Of a DNA stretch of 64,000 nucleotides, positions 1 through 8,323 are shown piece by piece. Within the stretch, counting starts at the first letter, position 1, and each line of letters starts with the position of its first letter. Position numbers and translations under genes: made by a program. Location: positions 62,001 through 126,000 of the forward strand of contig NZ_JAAZQQ010000006.1 in the NCBI RefSeq assembly GCF_012395815.1, given 5' to 3'. The notes under the pieces were generated by a model. The model was given only the letters and a program-made list of their open reading frames with translations. It searched no databases and was not told the origin of the DNA. The DNA is from Roseicyclus persicicus. Its GTDB lineage: Bacteria > Pseudomonadota > Alphaproteobacteria > Rhodobacterales > Rhodobacteraceae.

Positions 1-353
1 CCCGCCAGGTGGCGATGCATGTGGCCGCGGTGAACCCCGCCGCGCTGGACGAGGCCGCCGTCGACCCCGCGATGGTCGAGAAGGAGCGCCAGGTCCAGAT
101 CGACATCGCGCGCGAATCGGGCAAGCCCGAGGCCGTGATCGAGAAGATGATCGAAGGCCGGATGAAGAAGTATCTCGCCGAGATCACGCTGGTGAACCAG
201 GCCTTCGTCATCAACCCCGACCAGACCGTCGGCGCCGCCGCCAAGGATGCCGGCGCCACGATCACCGGCTTCGTCCGGCTCGAGGTCGGCGAGGGGATCG
301 AGAAGAAGGAAGAGAACTTCGCCGAGGAAGTGGCCAAGGCCGTCAAGGGCTGA
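1..353 (+). CDS. tsf: Elongation factor Ts, C-terminal part (5' end outside window)
   Basis: This is the last ~117 residues of EF-Ts, the guanine-nucleotide exchange factor that recycles EF-Tu in the cytoplasm. The reading frame is already open at the left edge, with no start here. Visible family features are the motif RQVAMHVAA at the very start, the [20 protein letters not shown] helix and the conserved stretch [13 protein letters not shown]. The end [11 protein letters not shown] is usual for alphaproteobacterial EF-Ts. rpsB would be expected just upstream. A good intrinsic terminator follows about 30 bases after the stop. Confidence 0.95.
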   Translation, partial: RQVAMHVAAVNPAALDEAAVDPAMVEKERQVQIDIARESGKPEAVIEKMIEGRMKKYLAEITLVNQAFVINPDQTVGAAAKDAGATITGFVRLEVGEGIEKKEENFAEEVAKAVKG

Positions 354-381
354 GCCTTTCCCGACGCCGGGACAGTGACGG

Positions 382-412
382 ACGGGGCAGGGGGCGATCT
401 CTGCCCCGTTTT
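382..412 (+). terminator. Intrinsic terminator of tsf
   Basis: ACGGGGCAG at 382-390 pairs with CTGCCCCGT at 401-409 around a 10-base loop, and is followed by a short T run (409-412). It lies 28 bases after the tsf stop codon. Confidence 0.8.
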
Positions 413-700
413 CCGTTCCCCCGAACGGCAAGCGGCGCCGCCAGGGATGGGCGGCGCCGCCGTTTCGGGCGCGGCGCATGGGACATGGGGATAGCGCGCC
501 GGCCCTGTCCAAGAAGCGCGCACCGGGGCGAAATTGCGCCGCGGGACGTGCCTGTCCGGTTGCCCGGACGGGGCCGCTGACGCGGGAGAAAACCGCGGAC
601 GACCCCCTCTGCGTTCCTGGCAAATCGCCATCACTCGTGGAACGCGGGCAGCGTGCCCCGCGGCCCGCGATTTGGAAACGGAGGGAATCCTTACCCGCGA
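413..700. other. Intergenic stretch between convergent tsf and the LuxR-type gene
   Basis: With the terminator before it, this makes about 350 bases without a credible gene; the frames open here have no recognisable protein. It contains a perfect 11-bp inverted repeat, GCGGCGCCGCC at 432-442 and its complement at 450-460, with a 7-base spacer. This may be a second or bidirectional terminator, although no long T run follows. A weaker 6-bp repeat (GTCCGG/CCGGAC) lies near 558-573. Nothing else is evident. Confidence 0.5.
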
Positions 701-1507
701 TCAGCCGCGCTGGCCGACCGTGCCGATCATCCGGGGCGGGGTGGGGGGCGTCGAGGGGCCCTTGGGGTCCAGCCGGAAGATTTGGTTCAGGATCGACGCC
801 TTGCGCACCGCCTGCGCCGTGGTCTCGACCCCCAGCGCGTCGCGCGCGCCGCGCAGATGCTTTTCCACCGTCGCCACGTTGCGGTCGAGGATCAGCGCGA
901 TGTCCTGCATCGTCTTGCCGTCGGCCACCAGCTCCAGCACCTCGGCCTGGCGCGGGGTCAGGAGCGTGCGCTGGCCCGTCGCCGGCAGCTGCAGGATGCA
1001 CAGGTGCGCGACGTGGTTGATGATCTCGATGTCGGGCCCGTGCTCGGCCCAGATCGCGTCGGCGTCGGCCTGGGTCATGCCCTTGCCCACGGCCATGCCG
1101 ATGCCGGCGTTGGCGTTCTTGATCGCCATCGGAAAGCTGATCGTGTAGCCCGCCAGGATCCCGTGCCGCTCGTTCAGCGCGCGCATCGCGCGCTCGCCCT
1201 CGGTCTGCGGCTGGTCCTTGACCTGCGCGTAGACCTCGGCCCAGGAGGCGGTGCCGGTGTTCTGGATCGCCCAGCGGAGCATCACCCCGTCGCGGAACAT
1301 GCCGCCATTGACATAGGCCTCGACGTAATCCGTCGGCATGTTGGTCAGCAGCAGCGCGTCCTCGGGGTTGTCATAGAGCCCGGTGCCGCGGAACGCGTTG
1401 AAGGCGTAGAACAGCCGGTCGAAGCCGAAGCCCGCCATCACGCGGGTGTGGTGGGCCCAGAGGTCCTCGACCGTGGTCATCTGCAGGTAGGGGCGAAGCA
1501 GTCTCAT
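701..1507 (-). CDS. LuxR-family transcriptional regulator with autoinducer-binding-like domain
   Basis: A 268-residue cytoplasmic DNA-binding regulator. Residues ~15-165 resemble the LuxR autoinducer-binding domain ([13 protein letters not shown], then [10 protein letters not shown] and SWAEV). Residues ~185-245 are a GerE-type HTH ([33 protein letters not shown], split here for length). In the ligand pocket the canonical PxxWxxxY reads P-T-D-Y-V-E-A-Y, and the canonical Asp-Pro reads Asp-Gly, so the ligand may not be a standard acyl-homoserine lactone. No luxI-type synthase is in the window, so it behaves as a LuxR solo locally. Its ATG overlaps the aroQ stop (ATGA), so it is probably translationally coupled to aroQ. 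Confidence 0.88.
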   Translation of the reverse strand: MRLLRPYLQMTTVEDLWAHHTRVMAGFGFDRLFYAFNAFRGTGLYDNPEDALLLTNMPTDYVEAYVNGGMFRDGVMLRWAIQNTGTASWAEVYAQVKDQPQTEGERAMRALNERHGILAGYTISFPMAIKNANAGIGMAVGKGMTQADADAIWAEHGPDIEIINHVAHLCILQLPATGQRTLLTPRQAEVLELVADGKTMQDIALILDRNVATVEKHLRGARDALGVETTAQAVRKASILNQIFRLDPKGPSTPPTPPRMIGTVGQRG

Positions 1508-1953
1508 GTCGGCAACGGCGCTCCGGTCAGGTGGCCATGGAGCGCCTCGAGCGCGAGGCCGTAGCCGCGTGCCCCGAACCCCTGGATCACGCCCAGACAG
1601 ACCGGCGCGATCAGCGAGACGTGGCGAAAGCTCTCCCGGGCATGGGTGTTGGACAGGTGCAGCTCGACCACCGGCAGCTCGGTCGCCGTGATCGCGTCGC
1701 GCAGCGCGACGGAGGTGTGCGTGTAGGCGCCCGCGTTCAGGACGACGCCCGCCATGGCGCCGCGCGCGGCGTGCAGGTGGTCGATCAGCGCGCCTTCGTG
1801 GTTGGACTGCGCGCAGGTGACCGCGAGGCCCAGCCGCGCGGCGTGGGCCGCGCAGGCGGCCTCGATGTCGGCCAGCGTCGTGGTGCCGTAAATCGCCGGT
1901 TCCCGCGTGCCAAGCAGGTTCAGGTTCGGGCCATTCAAGACCAGAATATTCAT
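1504..1953 (-). CDS. aroQ: 3-dehydroquinate dehydratase, type II
   Basis: This 149-residue protein is the normal size for the small dodecameric type II enzyme, which converts 3-dehydroquinate to 3-dehydroshikimate in the shikimate pathway. It begins [19 protein letters not shown], the family signature. It carries the lid residues around the catalytic tyrosine ([10 protein letters not shown]), [23 protein letters not shown] and [18 protein letters not shown] with the active-site His. The ATG at 1953 was preferred over an in-frame upstream start because it begins directly at the conserved strand. The next gene overlaps the stop by four bases. Confidence 0.96.
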   Translation of the reverse strand: MNILVLNGPNLNLLGTREPAIYGTTTLADIEAACAAHAARLGLAVTCAQSNHEGALIDHLHAARGAMAGVVLNAGAYTHTSVALRDAITATELPVVELHLSNTHARESFRHVSLIAPVCLGVIQGFGARGYGLALEALHGHLTGAPLPT

Positions 1954-2254
1954 GTGCCATCCCTTTGCGCCCAGCATAGGCGCCAATCCCGACGCGGAGG
2001 AAGGCGGGAAAGTGGCGCTACGTCAAGGGGTTGCAGGATGTGTTGCACGACGGCCGCGCAACGGCGACCGCCGATGGGCGACAGGTTGTCCAACGTTATC
2101 AGGTATCTGCGGGGCGTTCTTGCAGCGATGTGCCGAGGGCCCGCGCACGGAAGGCGCTTGAAATGCAGGGCGGTCTGAGGCAGGGCTGATCCACGGGATG
2201 CCCGATCTGGATGCATCTATAATTAACATAATCATGATTACAGGATAAACACAC
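1954..2254. other. Divergent intergenic region between aroQ and the amidohydrolase
   Basis: About 300 bases with no credible gene. The right end is strikingly AT-rich compared with the surroundings (2211-2250) and holds the promoter and palindrome listed separately. I found no convincing promoter for the leftward aroQ transcript. Confidence 0.5.
2218..2240 (+). promoter_or_regulatory. TATAAT box and 12-bp palindrome before the amidohydrolase
   Basis: A perfect TATAAT lies at 2218-2223. At 2229-2240, where transcription would start, is the perfect palindrome TAATCATGATTA. A ribosome site (AGGA, 2242-2245) and a GTG start follow at once. No good -35 hexamer sits 16-18 bases upstream, which would fit an activated or repressor-controlled promoter. 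The role is inferred. Confidence 0.45.
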
Positions 2255-3184
2255 GTGACCAGCCCCGCGCTGACGGACCTGCTCCCCTTCGGCTACATCG
2301 ACGCCCATCACCATGTCTGGGCGCCGGACAGCCGCGGCGACGAGATCGGCTATGGCTGGCTGCGCGACATCGGCGCGCCCAAGCCCTTCGGCGACCCGAC
2401 CCCGATCCAGCGCGACTACCTCTGGCCCGAGTTCCTGGCCGAGGCGCCGCTGCCGCCCGCAGCCTCGGTCCATGTGCAGACCGACGGCGCCCTGCCCGAC
2501 CCGGTGGCCGAAACGCGCTTCGTCCACGAAACCGCCGGCGCGCATCGCGTTGCGATCGTCGGTCTCGTCGACCTGGCGCGCGGCGACGTGGCGGCCACGC
2601 TGGCGCGGCACCGCGAAACGCCGGGCTTCACCGGCGTGCGCCAGATCGTCAGCCACCTGCCCGGCCAGCCCGCCCTCAGCTTCGCCGCACGGCCGCTCCT
2701 GTCCGACCCCGCCTGGCGCGCGGGTCTTGCGCAGGTGGCCGCCGCCGGCCTGTCTTTCGACCTGCAATGCTACCCCGAGCAGATGGCCGAGGCCGCCGAG
2801 GTCTTTGCCGCGCACCCCGAGATGCCCGTGATCCTCGACCATGCCGGCAGCCCCCGGCACGGCGCCGATGCGGTGTGGCGCGACGGTACGGCGCGTCTGG
2901 CCAAGCTTCCGCAGGTTTCGGTCAAACTGTCCGGCTGGGGCATGTTCGACGCGGGCTGGACCGCCGGGACCATCGCGCCGATGGTCGCGCATCTGATGGC
3001 GGAATTCGGGGCCGACAGGCTCATGTGGGGCTCGAACTTCCCCGTGGAATGCCTTGCAAAACCTTACGAAAACGTCCTGCGCGACAGCGTCGCGGCGGTC
3101 GCGCGGATCGACGCCGCCGCCCTGCCCGCCGTGTTCCGCGGCACCGCTGTGCGCGTCTACGGCCTGGATCAGCCGAGCGCGTAG
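2255..3184 (+). CDS. Amidohydrolase-2 family metal-dependent hydrolase
   Basis: A 309-residue TIM-barrel hydrolase of the amidohydrolase 2 group, whose members act on lactones, sugar-acid lactones and decarboxylation substrates. The metal motif DAHHHVW is at residues ~16-22. Later barrel landmarks are TGVRQIVSHLPG, VILDHAG (metal His), VSVKLSG and the C-terminal DRLMWGSNFPVE, where the usual catalytic Asp position reads Asn. The GTG start at 2255 follows AGGA at a suitable distance. The gene stands alone; its end overlaps phoB tail-to-tail by 16 bases. Substrate unknown; similarity to L-fuconolactonase-type enzymes is possible. Confidence 0.85.
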   Translation: MTSPALTDLLPFGYIDAHHHVWAPDSRGDEIGYGWLRDIGAPKPFGDPTPIQRDYLWPEFLAEAPLPPAASVHVQTDGALPDPVAETRFVHETAGAHRVAIVGLVDLARGDVAATLARHRETPGFTGVRQIVSHLPGQPALSFAARPLLSDPAWRAGLAQVAAAGLSFDLQCYPEQMAEAAEVFAAHPEMPVILDHAGSPRHGADAVWRDGTARLAKLPQVSVKLSGWGMFDAGWTAGTIAPMVAHLMAEFGADRLMWGSNFPVECLAKPYENVLRDSVAAVARIDAAALPAVFRGTAVRVYGLDQPSA

Positions 3185-3855
3185 CCCGCGCCGCGCACGG
3201 TGCGGATCGGGTCGCCGTGGTCGCCCGCCTTCAGCGCCTTGCGCAGCCGGCCGACATGCACGTCGACGGTGCGGCTGTCGACGTAGATGTCGCGGCCCCA
3301 GACCCGGTCGAGCAGCTGTTCGCGGCTCCAGACGCGGCCCGGCCGCTCCATGAAGGCCGTCAGGAGGCGGAACTCGGTCGGGCCCAGCTTCAGCTCCTCG
3401 CCGTTGCGGTAGACGCGGTGCTCGGCCAGGTCGACCACGATGTCCTCGTAGTCCAGCCGCTCGCCCACCGACGCCGGCCGCACGCGCCGGAGCTGCGTGC
3501 GCAGCCGCGCCAGCAGCTCGGCCACCGAATAGGGCTTGGTGATGTAGTCGTCGGCGCCGGTCTCCAGCCCGCGGATCTTGTCGACCTCCTCGGACCGCGC
3601 CGACAGCATGATGATCGGGATGCGCGCCGTCTCGGCGCCCATCTTGAGCTGCCGGCAGACCTCGATGCCGGACACATGGGGCAGCATCCAGTCCAGCACG
3701 ATCACGTCGGGCGGCGTCTCGCGCACGATCACCAGCGCCTCGTCGCCCGCCTCGGCGGTCATCACCTGGTAGCCCTCGGCCTGGATGTTGTAGGCCAGAA
3801 CCTCCCGCTGCGCGGGCTCGTCCTCGACCACCAGAACCGTCGGCTCGCCGGCCAT
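3169..3855 (-). CDS. phoB: Phosphate regulon response regulator PhoB
   Basis: A 228-residue OmpR-class regulator. Its receiver domain (residues ~6-120) has the acidic pair in VVEDEP, the phosphorylatable Asp in VIVLDWMLP and the Lys in DDYITKPYS. The C-terminal winged helix (~130-228) has LGPTEFRLL, WSREQLLDRVWG and VDVHVGRLRKAL. Phosphorylated PhoB binds Pho boxes and activates phosphate-starvation genes. It is the last gene of the pst operon, 12 bases after phoU, so its own expression should rise with the operon. The Pho box is at 9453-9481. Confidence 0.96.
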   Translation of the reverse strand: MAGEPTVLVVEDEPAQREVLAYNIQAEGYQVMTAEAGDEALVIVRETPPDVIVLDWMLPHVSGIEVCRQLKMGAETARIPIIMLSARSEEVDKIRGLETGADDYITKPYSVAELLARLRTQLRRVRPASVGERLDYEDIVVDLAEHRVYRNGEELKLGPTEFRLLTAFMERPGRVWSREQLLDRVWGRDIYVDSRTVDVHVGRLRKALKAGDHGDPIRTVRGAGYALG

Positions 3856-3867
3856 GGCCCCTGCCCC

Positions 3868-4584
3868 TTACCGGCCCACGCCCGCGTCGTGCGGGGTGCT
3901 GTCTTCCTTCGGGCGCTCGTCCTCGGGCAAGTCGCCGGTGACGAGGTAGATCACCTGCTCGGCGATCGAGGTGACGTGGTCGCCCATGCGCTCGATGTTC
4001 TTGGCCATGAAATGCAGGTGCATGCAGGTGGTGATGTTGCGCGGATCCTCCAGCATGAAGGTCAGGTATTCGCGGAACAGCGCCGAATACATCTGGTCGA
4101 CGTCGCGGTCGCGCATCCGCACGTCCATGGCGAGGCCGGCGTCGCGCTGGATGTAGGCGTCCAGCACGTCCTTCAGCATCAGCTCCACCTGCCGGGCCAT
4201 GCGCCGCAGCGAGGCGGCGGTGCCGTTGACGGGCGGCTGGTCGATGATGGTCTCGGTGCGCTTGGCGATGTTCTTGGCGTAGTCGCCGATGCGCTCCAGG
4301 TTGTTCGACACCCGGAACACCGTCAGCACGGTGCGCAGGTCGCGGGCGATGGGCTGGCGCTGCGCGATGATGCGGGCGGCCTCGTCGTTCACCCGCTCGT
4401 CCAGCGCGTCGATGGCCTTGTCGCCGTCGCGGACTGCGCGGGCGAGCTCGGGGTCGCGCGCCTCGAGCGCCTCGGTGGCCTTGGCGATGGCCTCTTCCAC
4501 GAGGCCCCCCATGCGCATGATCTGCGCCTGGATGCCCTCGAGGTCGCGGTCGAAGCTCGAGACGATATGTTCGGAATGCGGCAT
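3868..4584 (-). CDS. phoU: Phosphate signalling protein PhoU
   Basis: A 238-residue all-helical protein made of two PhoU repeats, the family's normal length. It couples the Pst transporter to PhoR and keeps the Pho regulon off when phosphate is plentiful. Recognisable pieces are SFDRDLEGIQAQIMRMGG at the N-terminus, the helix with RVSNNLERIGDYAKNIAKR and, in the second repeat, MHLHFMAKNIERMGDHVTSIAE; the E-R-[IM]-G-D motifs are metal-binding. The ATG at 4584 starts just before this homology. The gene lies between pstB and phoB on the same strand. Confidence 0.96.
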   Translation of the reverse strand: MPHSEHIVSSFDRDLEGIQAQIMRMGGLVEEAIAKATEALEARDPELARAVRDGDKAIDALDERVNDEAARIIAQRQPIARDLRTVLTVFRVSNNLERIGDYAKNIAKRTETIIDQPPVNGTAASLRRMARQVELMLKDVLDAYIQRDAGLAMDVRMRDRDVDQMYSALFREYLTFMLEDPRNITTCMHLHFMAKNIERMGDHVTSIAEQVIYLVTGDLPEDERPKEDSTPHDAGVGR

Positions 4585-4610
4585 GTTAGCCTCCCCTGCC
4601 CTGCTCTGGC

Positions 4611-5408
4611 TCAACCGATCCGGCCGGTGATGTAGCTTTCCGTGCGCGGATCGTCGGGATTGGTGAAGATCTTGGACGTCTCGCCGTATTCCACCAGGTT
4701 GCCGAGGTGGAAGAAGGCGGTCTTCTGGCTGACGCGGGCGGCCTGCTGCATCGAGTGGGTCACGATGACCACCGAGAAGCGCTCGCGCAGCTCGTCGATC
4801 AGCTCCTCGACCTGGGCCGTGGCGATCGGGTCGAGCGCGGAACAGGGCTCGTCCATCAGCAGCACCTCGGGGCCGGTGGCGATGGCGCGCGCGATGCAAA
4901 GGCGCTGCTGCTGGCCGCCCGACAGGCCGGTGCCGGGGGCGTCCAGCCGGTCCTTCACCTCGTTCCAGATCGCCGCGCGGCGCAGCGACTTCTCGACGAT
5001 CTCGTCCAGTTCCGCCTTGCCGCGGGCCAGCCCGTGAATGCGGGGGCCGTAGGCGACGTTGTCGTAGATCGACTTGGGGAACGGGTTGGGCTTCTGGAAC
5101 ACCATGCCGACCTTGGCGCGCAGCTGCACCGGGTCGACCTTGCGGTCGTAGATGTCCTCGCCGTCCAGCGTGATCTCGCCCTCGACGCGGCAGATGTCGA
5201 TGGTGTCGTTCATCCGGTTGAGGCAGCGCAGGAAGGTCGACTTGCCGCAGCCCGACGGGCCGATGAAGGCCGTCACGGTCTTGTCCTCGATGTCGACGTC
5301 CACGTCCTTGATCGCGTGGTTGGTGCCGTAGAAGACCTGCACCTTGCGGGCCTTCATCTTGATGTTCTTGCTGTCCACGCCCCGCTCCGTCATGCGCATG
5401 TCGTTCAT
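4611..5408 (-). CDS. pstB: Phosphate ABC transporter ATP-binding protein
   Basis: The cytoplasmic ATPase of the high-affinity phosphate importer, 265 residues from the chosen start. Walker A is GPSGCGKST, the Q-loop is VFQKPNPFP, the signature is LSGGQQQR, Walker B is [13 protein letters not shown], and the switch His is in VTHSMQQA. I chose the ATG at 5408 because GGAGGA (5416-5421 on the complement) sits about 7 bases upstream. A GTG at 5432 overlapping the pstA stop and an ATG at 5423 are alternatives, adding 8 and 5 residues. Confidence 0.96.
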   Translation of the reverse strand: MNDMRMTERGVDSKNIKMKARKVQVFYGTNHAIKDVDVDIEDKTVTAFIGPSGCGKSTFLRCLNRMNDTIDICRVEGEITLDGEDIYDRKVDPVQLRAKVGMVFQKPNPFPKSIYDNVAYGPRIHGLARGKAELDEIVEKSLRRAAIWNEVKDRLDAPGTGLSGGQQQRLCIARAIATGPEVLLMDEPCSALDPIATAQVEELIDELRERFSVVIVTHSMQQAARVSQKTAFFHLGNLVEYGETSKIFTNPDDPRTESYITGRIG

Positions 5409-5428
5409 ATGGGTATCCTCCATCGCGC

Positions 5429-6763
5429 TCACCAGCGACGTTCAAAGCGGCGCCGGAGCAGCACGGCGATCGCGTTCATGACGATCAGGAAGACGAGGAG
5501 GACGATGATCGCCCCCGACGCCCGTTCCACGAAGGCCGGGTCCGAGCGCTGGGTCCACTGGTAGACCTGCACCGGCAGCGCCGAGGCCGGGTCGAACAGG
5601 CCCTCGGGCGGCGCGGCGGGGTAGTCGCGCACGAAGGCGACCATCCCGATCAGCAGGAGCGGCGCGGTTTCCCCCAGCGCCTGCGCAAGCCCGATGATGG
5701 TGCCGGTCAGGATGCCGGGCGCGGCCAGCGGCAGCACGTGGTGGAACACCGCCTGCATCTTGGACGCCCCCACCCCCAGCGCCGCCTCGCGGATCGACGG
5801 CGGCACGGCGCGCAAGGACGCCCGGGTGGCGATGATGATGGTCGGCAGGGTCATCAGCGTCAGCACGAGGCCGCCGACGATGGGCGCCGACTGCGGCAGC
5901 CCCGCGAAGTTGATGAAGATGGCGAGGCCGAGGATGCCGAACACGATCGACGGCACCGCGGCGAGGTTCGAGATGTTCACCTCGATCAGGTCGGTCAGCC
6001 GGTTCTTGGGCGCGAATTCCTCGAGGTAGATCGAGGCCGCCACGCCGATCGGCAGCGACAGCACCAGCACCACCAGCATCATGTAGAACGAGCCCAGGAT
6101 CGCGACGCCGAGGCCCGCCGCCTCGGGGCGCTGGCCCGACGCGTCGGGTGCGGTCACGAAGGACCAGTTGAAGCGCGTCTCGATCACGCCCACCTCGGCC
6201 AGCGCCTGCGCCAGCTGCAGCTGCTCGGGCGTGACGTTGGCGTCGCGCTCGGCGCTGGCCATGGTCACGCGGCCCTTGAAGAAGCCGTCGATCCGCCCGC
6301 TGACGAGCACCCGCAGCGTGACGGTCTGGCCCACGAGGCTCGGGTCCTCCAGCACCAGCGACCGCAGCTGCGCCGGGGCCTCGCCCGAGATCATCGCGGC
6401 CATGGCCTGCGGGCTCAGGTCATGCTCGATCCCCAGGCTCTCGACGTGGTCGATGTAGGACTGCGCCAGCACCGGCAGGTAGCCGAAGGTGGTGACGGCC
6501 GCCATCTCGGCGGGGTCGCGGTTGCCCTGCGGGTCGAGCCGCGCCTCGGTCAGTTCCACCGGGATCGTCAGGAAGGTCTGCCGGAAGGCCGACATCCCGT
6601 TCGACAGGATCGAGACCAGCAGCATCACCAGCGCCAGCAGGCCGACGATGACGGCGGCCAGCCCGTAGGCCCGGAACCGGGCCTCGGCGCGGTTGCGCTT
6701 CTTCGTGCGGGCGTCCTCGGTGAAGAGGGACCGCGCGGGGGCGTTTGCGGTCGCGTCGGTCAT
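5429..6763 (-). CDS. pstA: Phosphate ABC transporter permease PstA (extended form)
   Basis: Inner-membrane permease of the phosphate importer, 444 residues against about 300 in E. coli. After the first membrane helix (~32-55) comes a ~150-residue soluble, probably periplasmic, insert with [16 protein letters not shown] (the DUF3333-type extension of alphaproteobacteria). The five- to six-helix permease domain follows, with the ATPase-contact loop [20 protein letters not shown] and [16 protein letters not shown]. The start overlaps the pstC stop (ATGA), indicating coupling. Confidence 0.94.
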   Translation of the reverse strand: MTDATANAPARSLFTEDARTKKRNRAEARFRAYGLAAVIVGLLALVMLLVSILSNGMSAFRQTFLTIPVELTEARLDPQGNRDPAEMAAVTTFGYLPVLAQSYIDHVESLGIEHDLSPQAMAAMISGEAPAQLRSLVLEDPSLVGQTVTLRVLVSGRIDGFFKGRVTMASAERDANVTPEQLQLAQALAEVGVIETRFNWSFVTAPDASGQRPEAAGLGVAILGSFYMMLVVLVLSLPIGVAASIYLEEFAPKNRLTDLIEVNISNLAAVPSIVFGILGLAIFINFAGLPQSAPIVGGLVLTLMTLPTIIIATRASLRAVPPSIREAALGVGASKMQAVFHHVLPLAAPGILTGTIIGLAQALGETAPLLLIGMVAFVRDYPAAPPEGLFDPASALPVQVYQWTQRSDPAFVERASGAIIVLLVFLIVMNAIAVLLRRRFERRW

Positions 6764-8220
6764 TCGTACTGCTCCCGGTACTTGCGCACGATGTAGAGGG
6801 CGAGGACGTTCAGCCCCAGCGTGATGACGAACAGCGTCAGGCCGAGCGCGAAGGCAACCAGTGCCTCGGGGCTCTCGAAGTTGGTGTCGCCGGTCAGCTG
6901 GCCGACGATCTTGACCGTGACCGTCGTCATCGCCTCGAAGGGGTTCAGCGACAGGGCGGCGGCGGCCCCTGCCCCCAGCACCACGATCATGGTCTCGCCG
7001 ATGGCGCGCGACGCGGCCAGCAGGATGGCGCCCACGATCCCGGGCAGCGCGGCGGGCAGGATCACCTGGCGCACCGTCTCGGACTGGGTTGCCCCGAGGC
7101 CATAGGAGCCGTCGCGCAGCGACTGCGGCACCGCGTTGATGATGTCGTCCGACAGCGACGACACGAAGGGGATCAGCATGATGCCCATGACGACGCCCGC
7201 CGTCATCACCGAGGACGACGAGGTGCCGAGGCCCAGCGGCTGGGCGAAGTAGTCGCGCAGGAGCGGGCCGACGGTGATGAGGGCGAACAGGCCGTAGACG
7301 ATGGTCGGGATGCCGGCCAGCACCTCGATCAGGGGCTTGGCGACGGCGCGGAACCGTTTGCCGGCGTATTCGGCCATGTAGATGGCGGCGAACAGGCCGA
7401 TCGGCACCGACACCAGCAGCGCGATGATCGAGATGTAGAGCGTGCCCCACAACAGCGGGATCAGCCCGAGGTCCGAGCCGCCCTCGAAGGAGGGGCGCCA
7501 TTCCAGGCCGAAGAAGAACTCGCGCCAGGGGTAGAGCTCGAAGAAGTTGAAGGTCTCGAACAGCATCGAGAACACGATCCCGACCGTGGTCAGGATGGCG
7601 AGCGTCGAGGCCAGCATCAGCAGCGCGAGGATCGCGCGCTCCACCGAGTTGCGGGCGCGGAATTCCTGCCGCGTGCGCAGGTAGCCGTAGGCCAGCCCGA
7701 GGGCCGCCAGCACGATCACCAGCCCGCTGCGCAGCGTGTCGGCGGTGTGGTCGAGCGCGCGGTAGCGCAGGGCGGCGGCCAGCACCTCGGGCGTCACCGC
7801 GCCGCCGAGCGCCACGCCGACCTCGCCCAGCCGGGCGCGCACGTCGGTCTCGTCGGTGCTGAGGCCGCGGGTCTCGGCCTCGCTCAGGGCGCCCGCCGCG
7901 ACCGCGGTGTCGAGCCCCTCGGCCACCCGGCGCACGTCGCTCATCACCAGGCTGCGCGAGCCGATCTGCTCGATCGCGGCCTCGGGGATCAGGCTGGTCA
8001 CGCGGGCCTGGATCACCATGGGCTGCAGGATCAGCCAGACCGCCAGCACCATCAGCGCCGGCACGACGGTCAGTATGGCCACGTTGCTGCCGTAGTAGTT
8101 CGGCAGCGAATGCAGCTGCCGCGCGTCGCCCCCCGCGCTCGCGATGGCGCGCTGCCGGCCGAGCACGAAGCCCAGGGCGCCGAGCGCGAGGACGATCACG
8201 AAGAGCCAGAGCAGCGGCAT
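6760..8220 (-). CDS. pstC: Phosphate ABC transporter permease PstC (extended form)
   Basis: Partner permease of PstA, 486 residues against ~320 in E. coli. Two extra helices frame an N-terminal extension: a helix at ~1-22, one at ~48-66, then a soluble segment ending in RARLGEVGVALGG, and another helix near 165. The conventional permease domain begins around residue 200. It contains LLWGTLYISIIALLVSVPIG, VLAGIPTIVYGLFAL, the coupling loop GSYGLGATQSETVRQV and the SRAIGETMIVVLGAGA motif. The ATG at 8220 comes 103 bases after the pstS stop, behind a strong stem-loop. Confidence 0.94.
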   Translation of the reverse strand: MPLLWLFVIVLALGALGFVLGRQRAIASAGGDARQLHSLPNYYGSNVAILTVVPALMVLAVWLILQPMVIQARVTSLIPEAAIEQIGSRSLVMSDVRRVAEGLDTAVAAGALSEAETRGLSTDETDVRARLGEVGVALGGAVTPEVLAAALRYRALDHTADTLRSGLVIVLAALGLAYGYLRTRQEFRARNSVERAILALLMLASTLAILTTVGIVFSMLFETFNFFELYPWREFFFGLEWRPSFEGGSDLGLIPLLWGTLYISIIALLVSVPIGLFAAIYMAEYAGKRFRAVAKPLIEVLAGIPTIVYGLFALITVGPLLRDYFAQPLGLGTSSSSVMTAGVVMGIMLIPFVSSLSDDIINAVPQSLRDGSYGLGATQSETVRQVILPAALPGIVGAILLAASRAIGETMIVVLGAGAAAALSLNPFEAMTTVTVKIVGQLTGDTNFESPEALVAFALGLTLFVITLGLNVLALYIVRKYREQYE

Positions 8221-8275
8221 TGGGGGGTCCTTGTGAAACGGCGCCCGGGCCGGGGCCCGGGGCTTGGCAGGTCGA

Positions 8276-8308
8276 GGCGGGGGGCGCGCGCGAAGACCGC
8301 CCCCCGCC
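8276..8308 (-). other. Stem-loop between pstS and pstC
   Basis: GGCGGGGGGC (8276-8285) pairs perfectly with GCCCCCCGCC (8299-8308) across a 13-base loop. On the transcribed strand no T run follows, so it is more likely a 3'-end stabiliser or partial terminator. It would let pstS mRNA accumulate above the membrane genes, as is common for binding-protein genes. Confidence 0.65.
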
Positions 8309-8323
8309 GCTGTCGTCAGGCGA

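Noticed and set aside
2767-4635. A 622-codon plus-strand frame across the amidohydrolase end, phoB and phoU
   Set aside because: It spans three unrelated real genes in antisense or shifted frame, with no recognisable protein features.
5409-5432. Alternative GTG start of pstB overlapping the pstA stop
   Set aside because: The ATG at 5408 has a clear GGAGGA at the right spacing; the GTG has none, although coupling keeps it possible.
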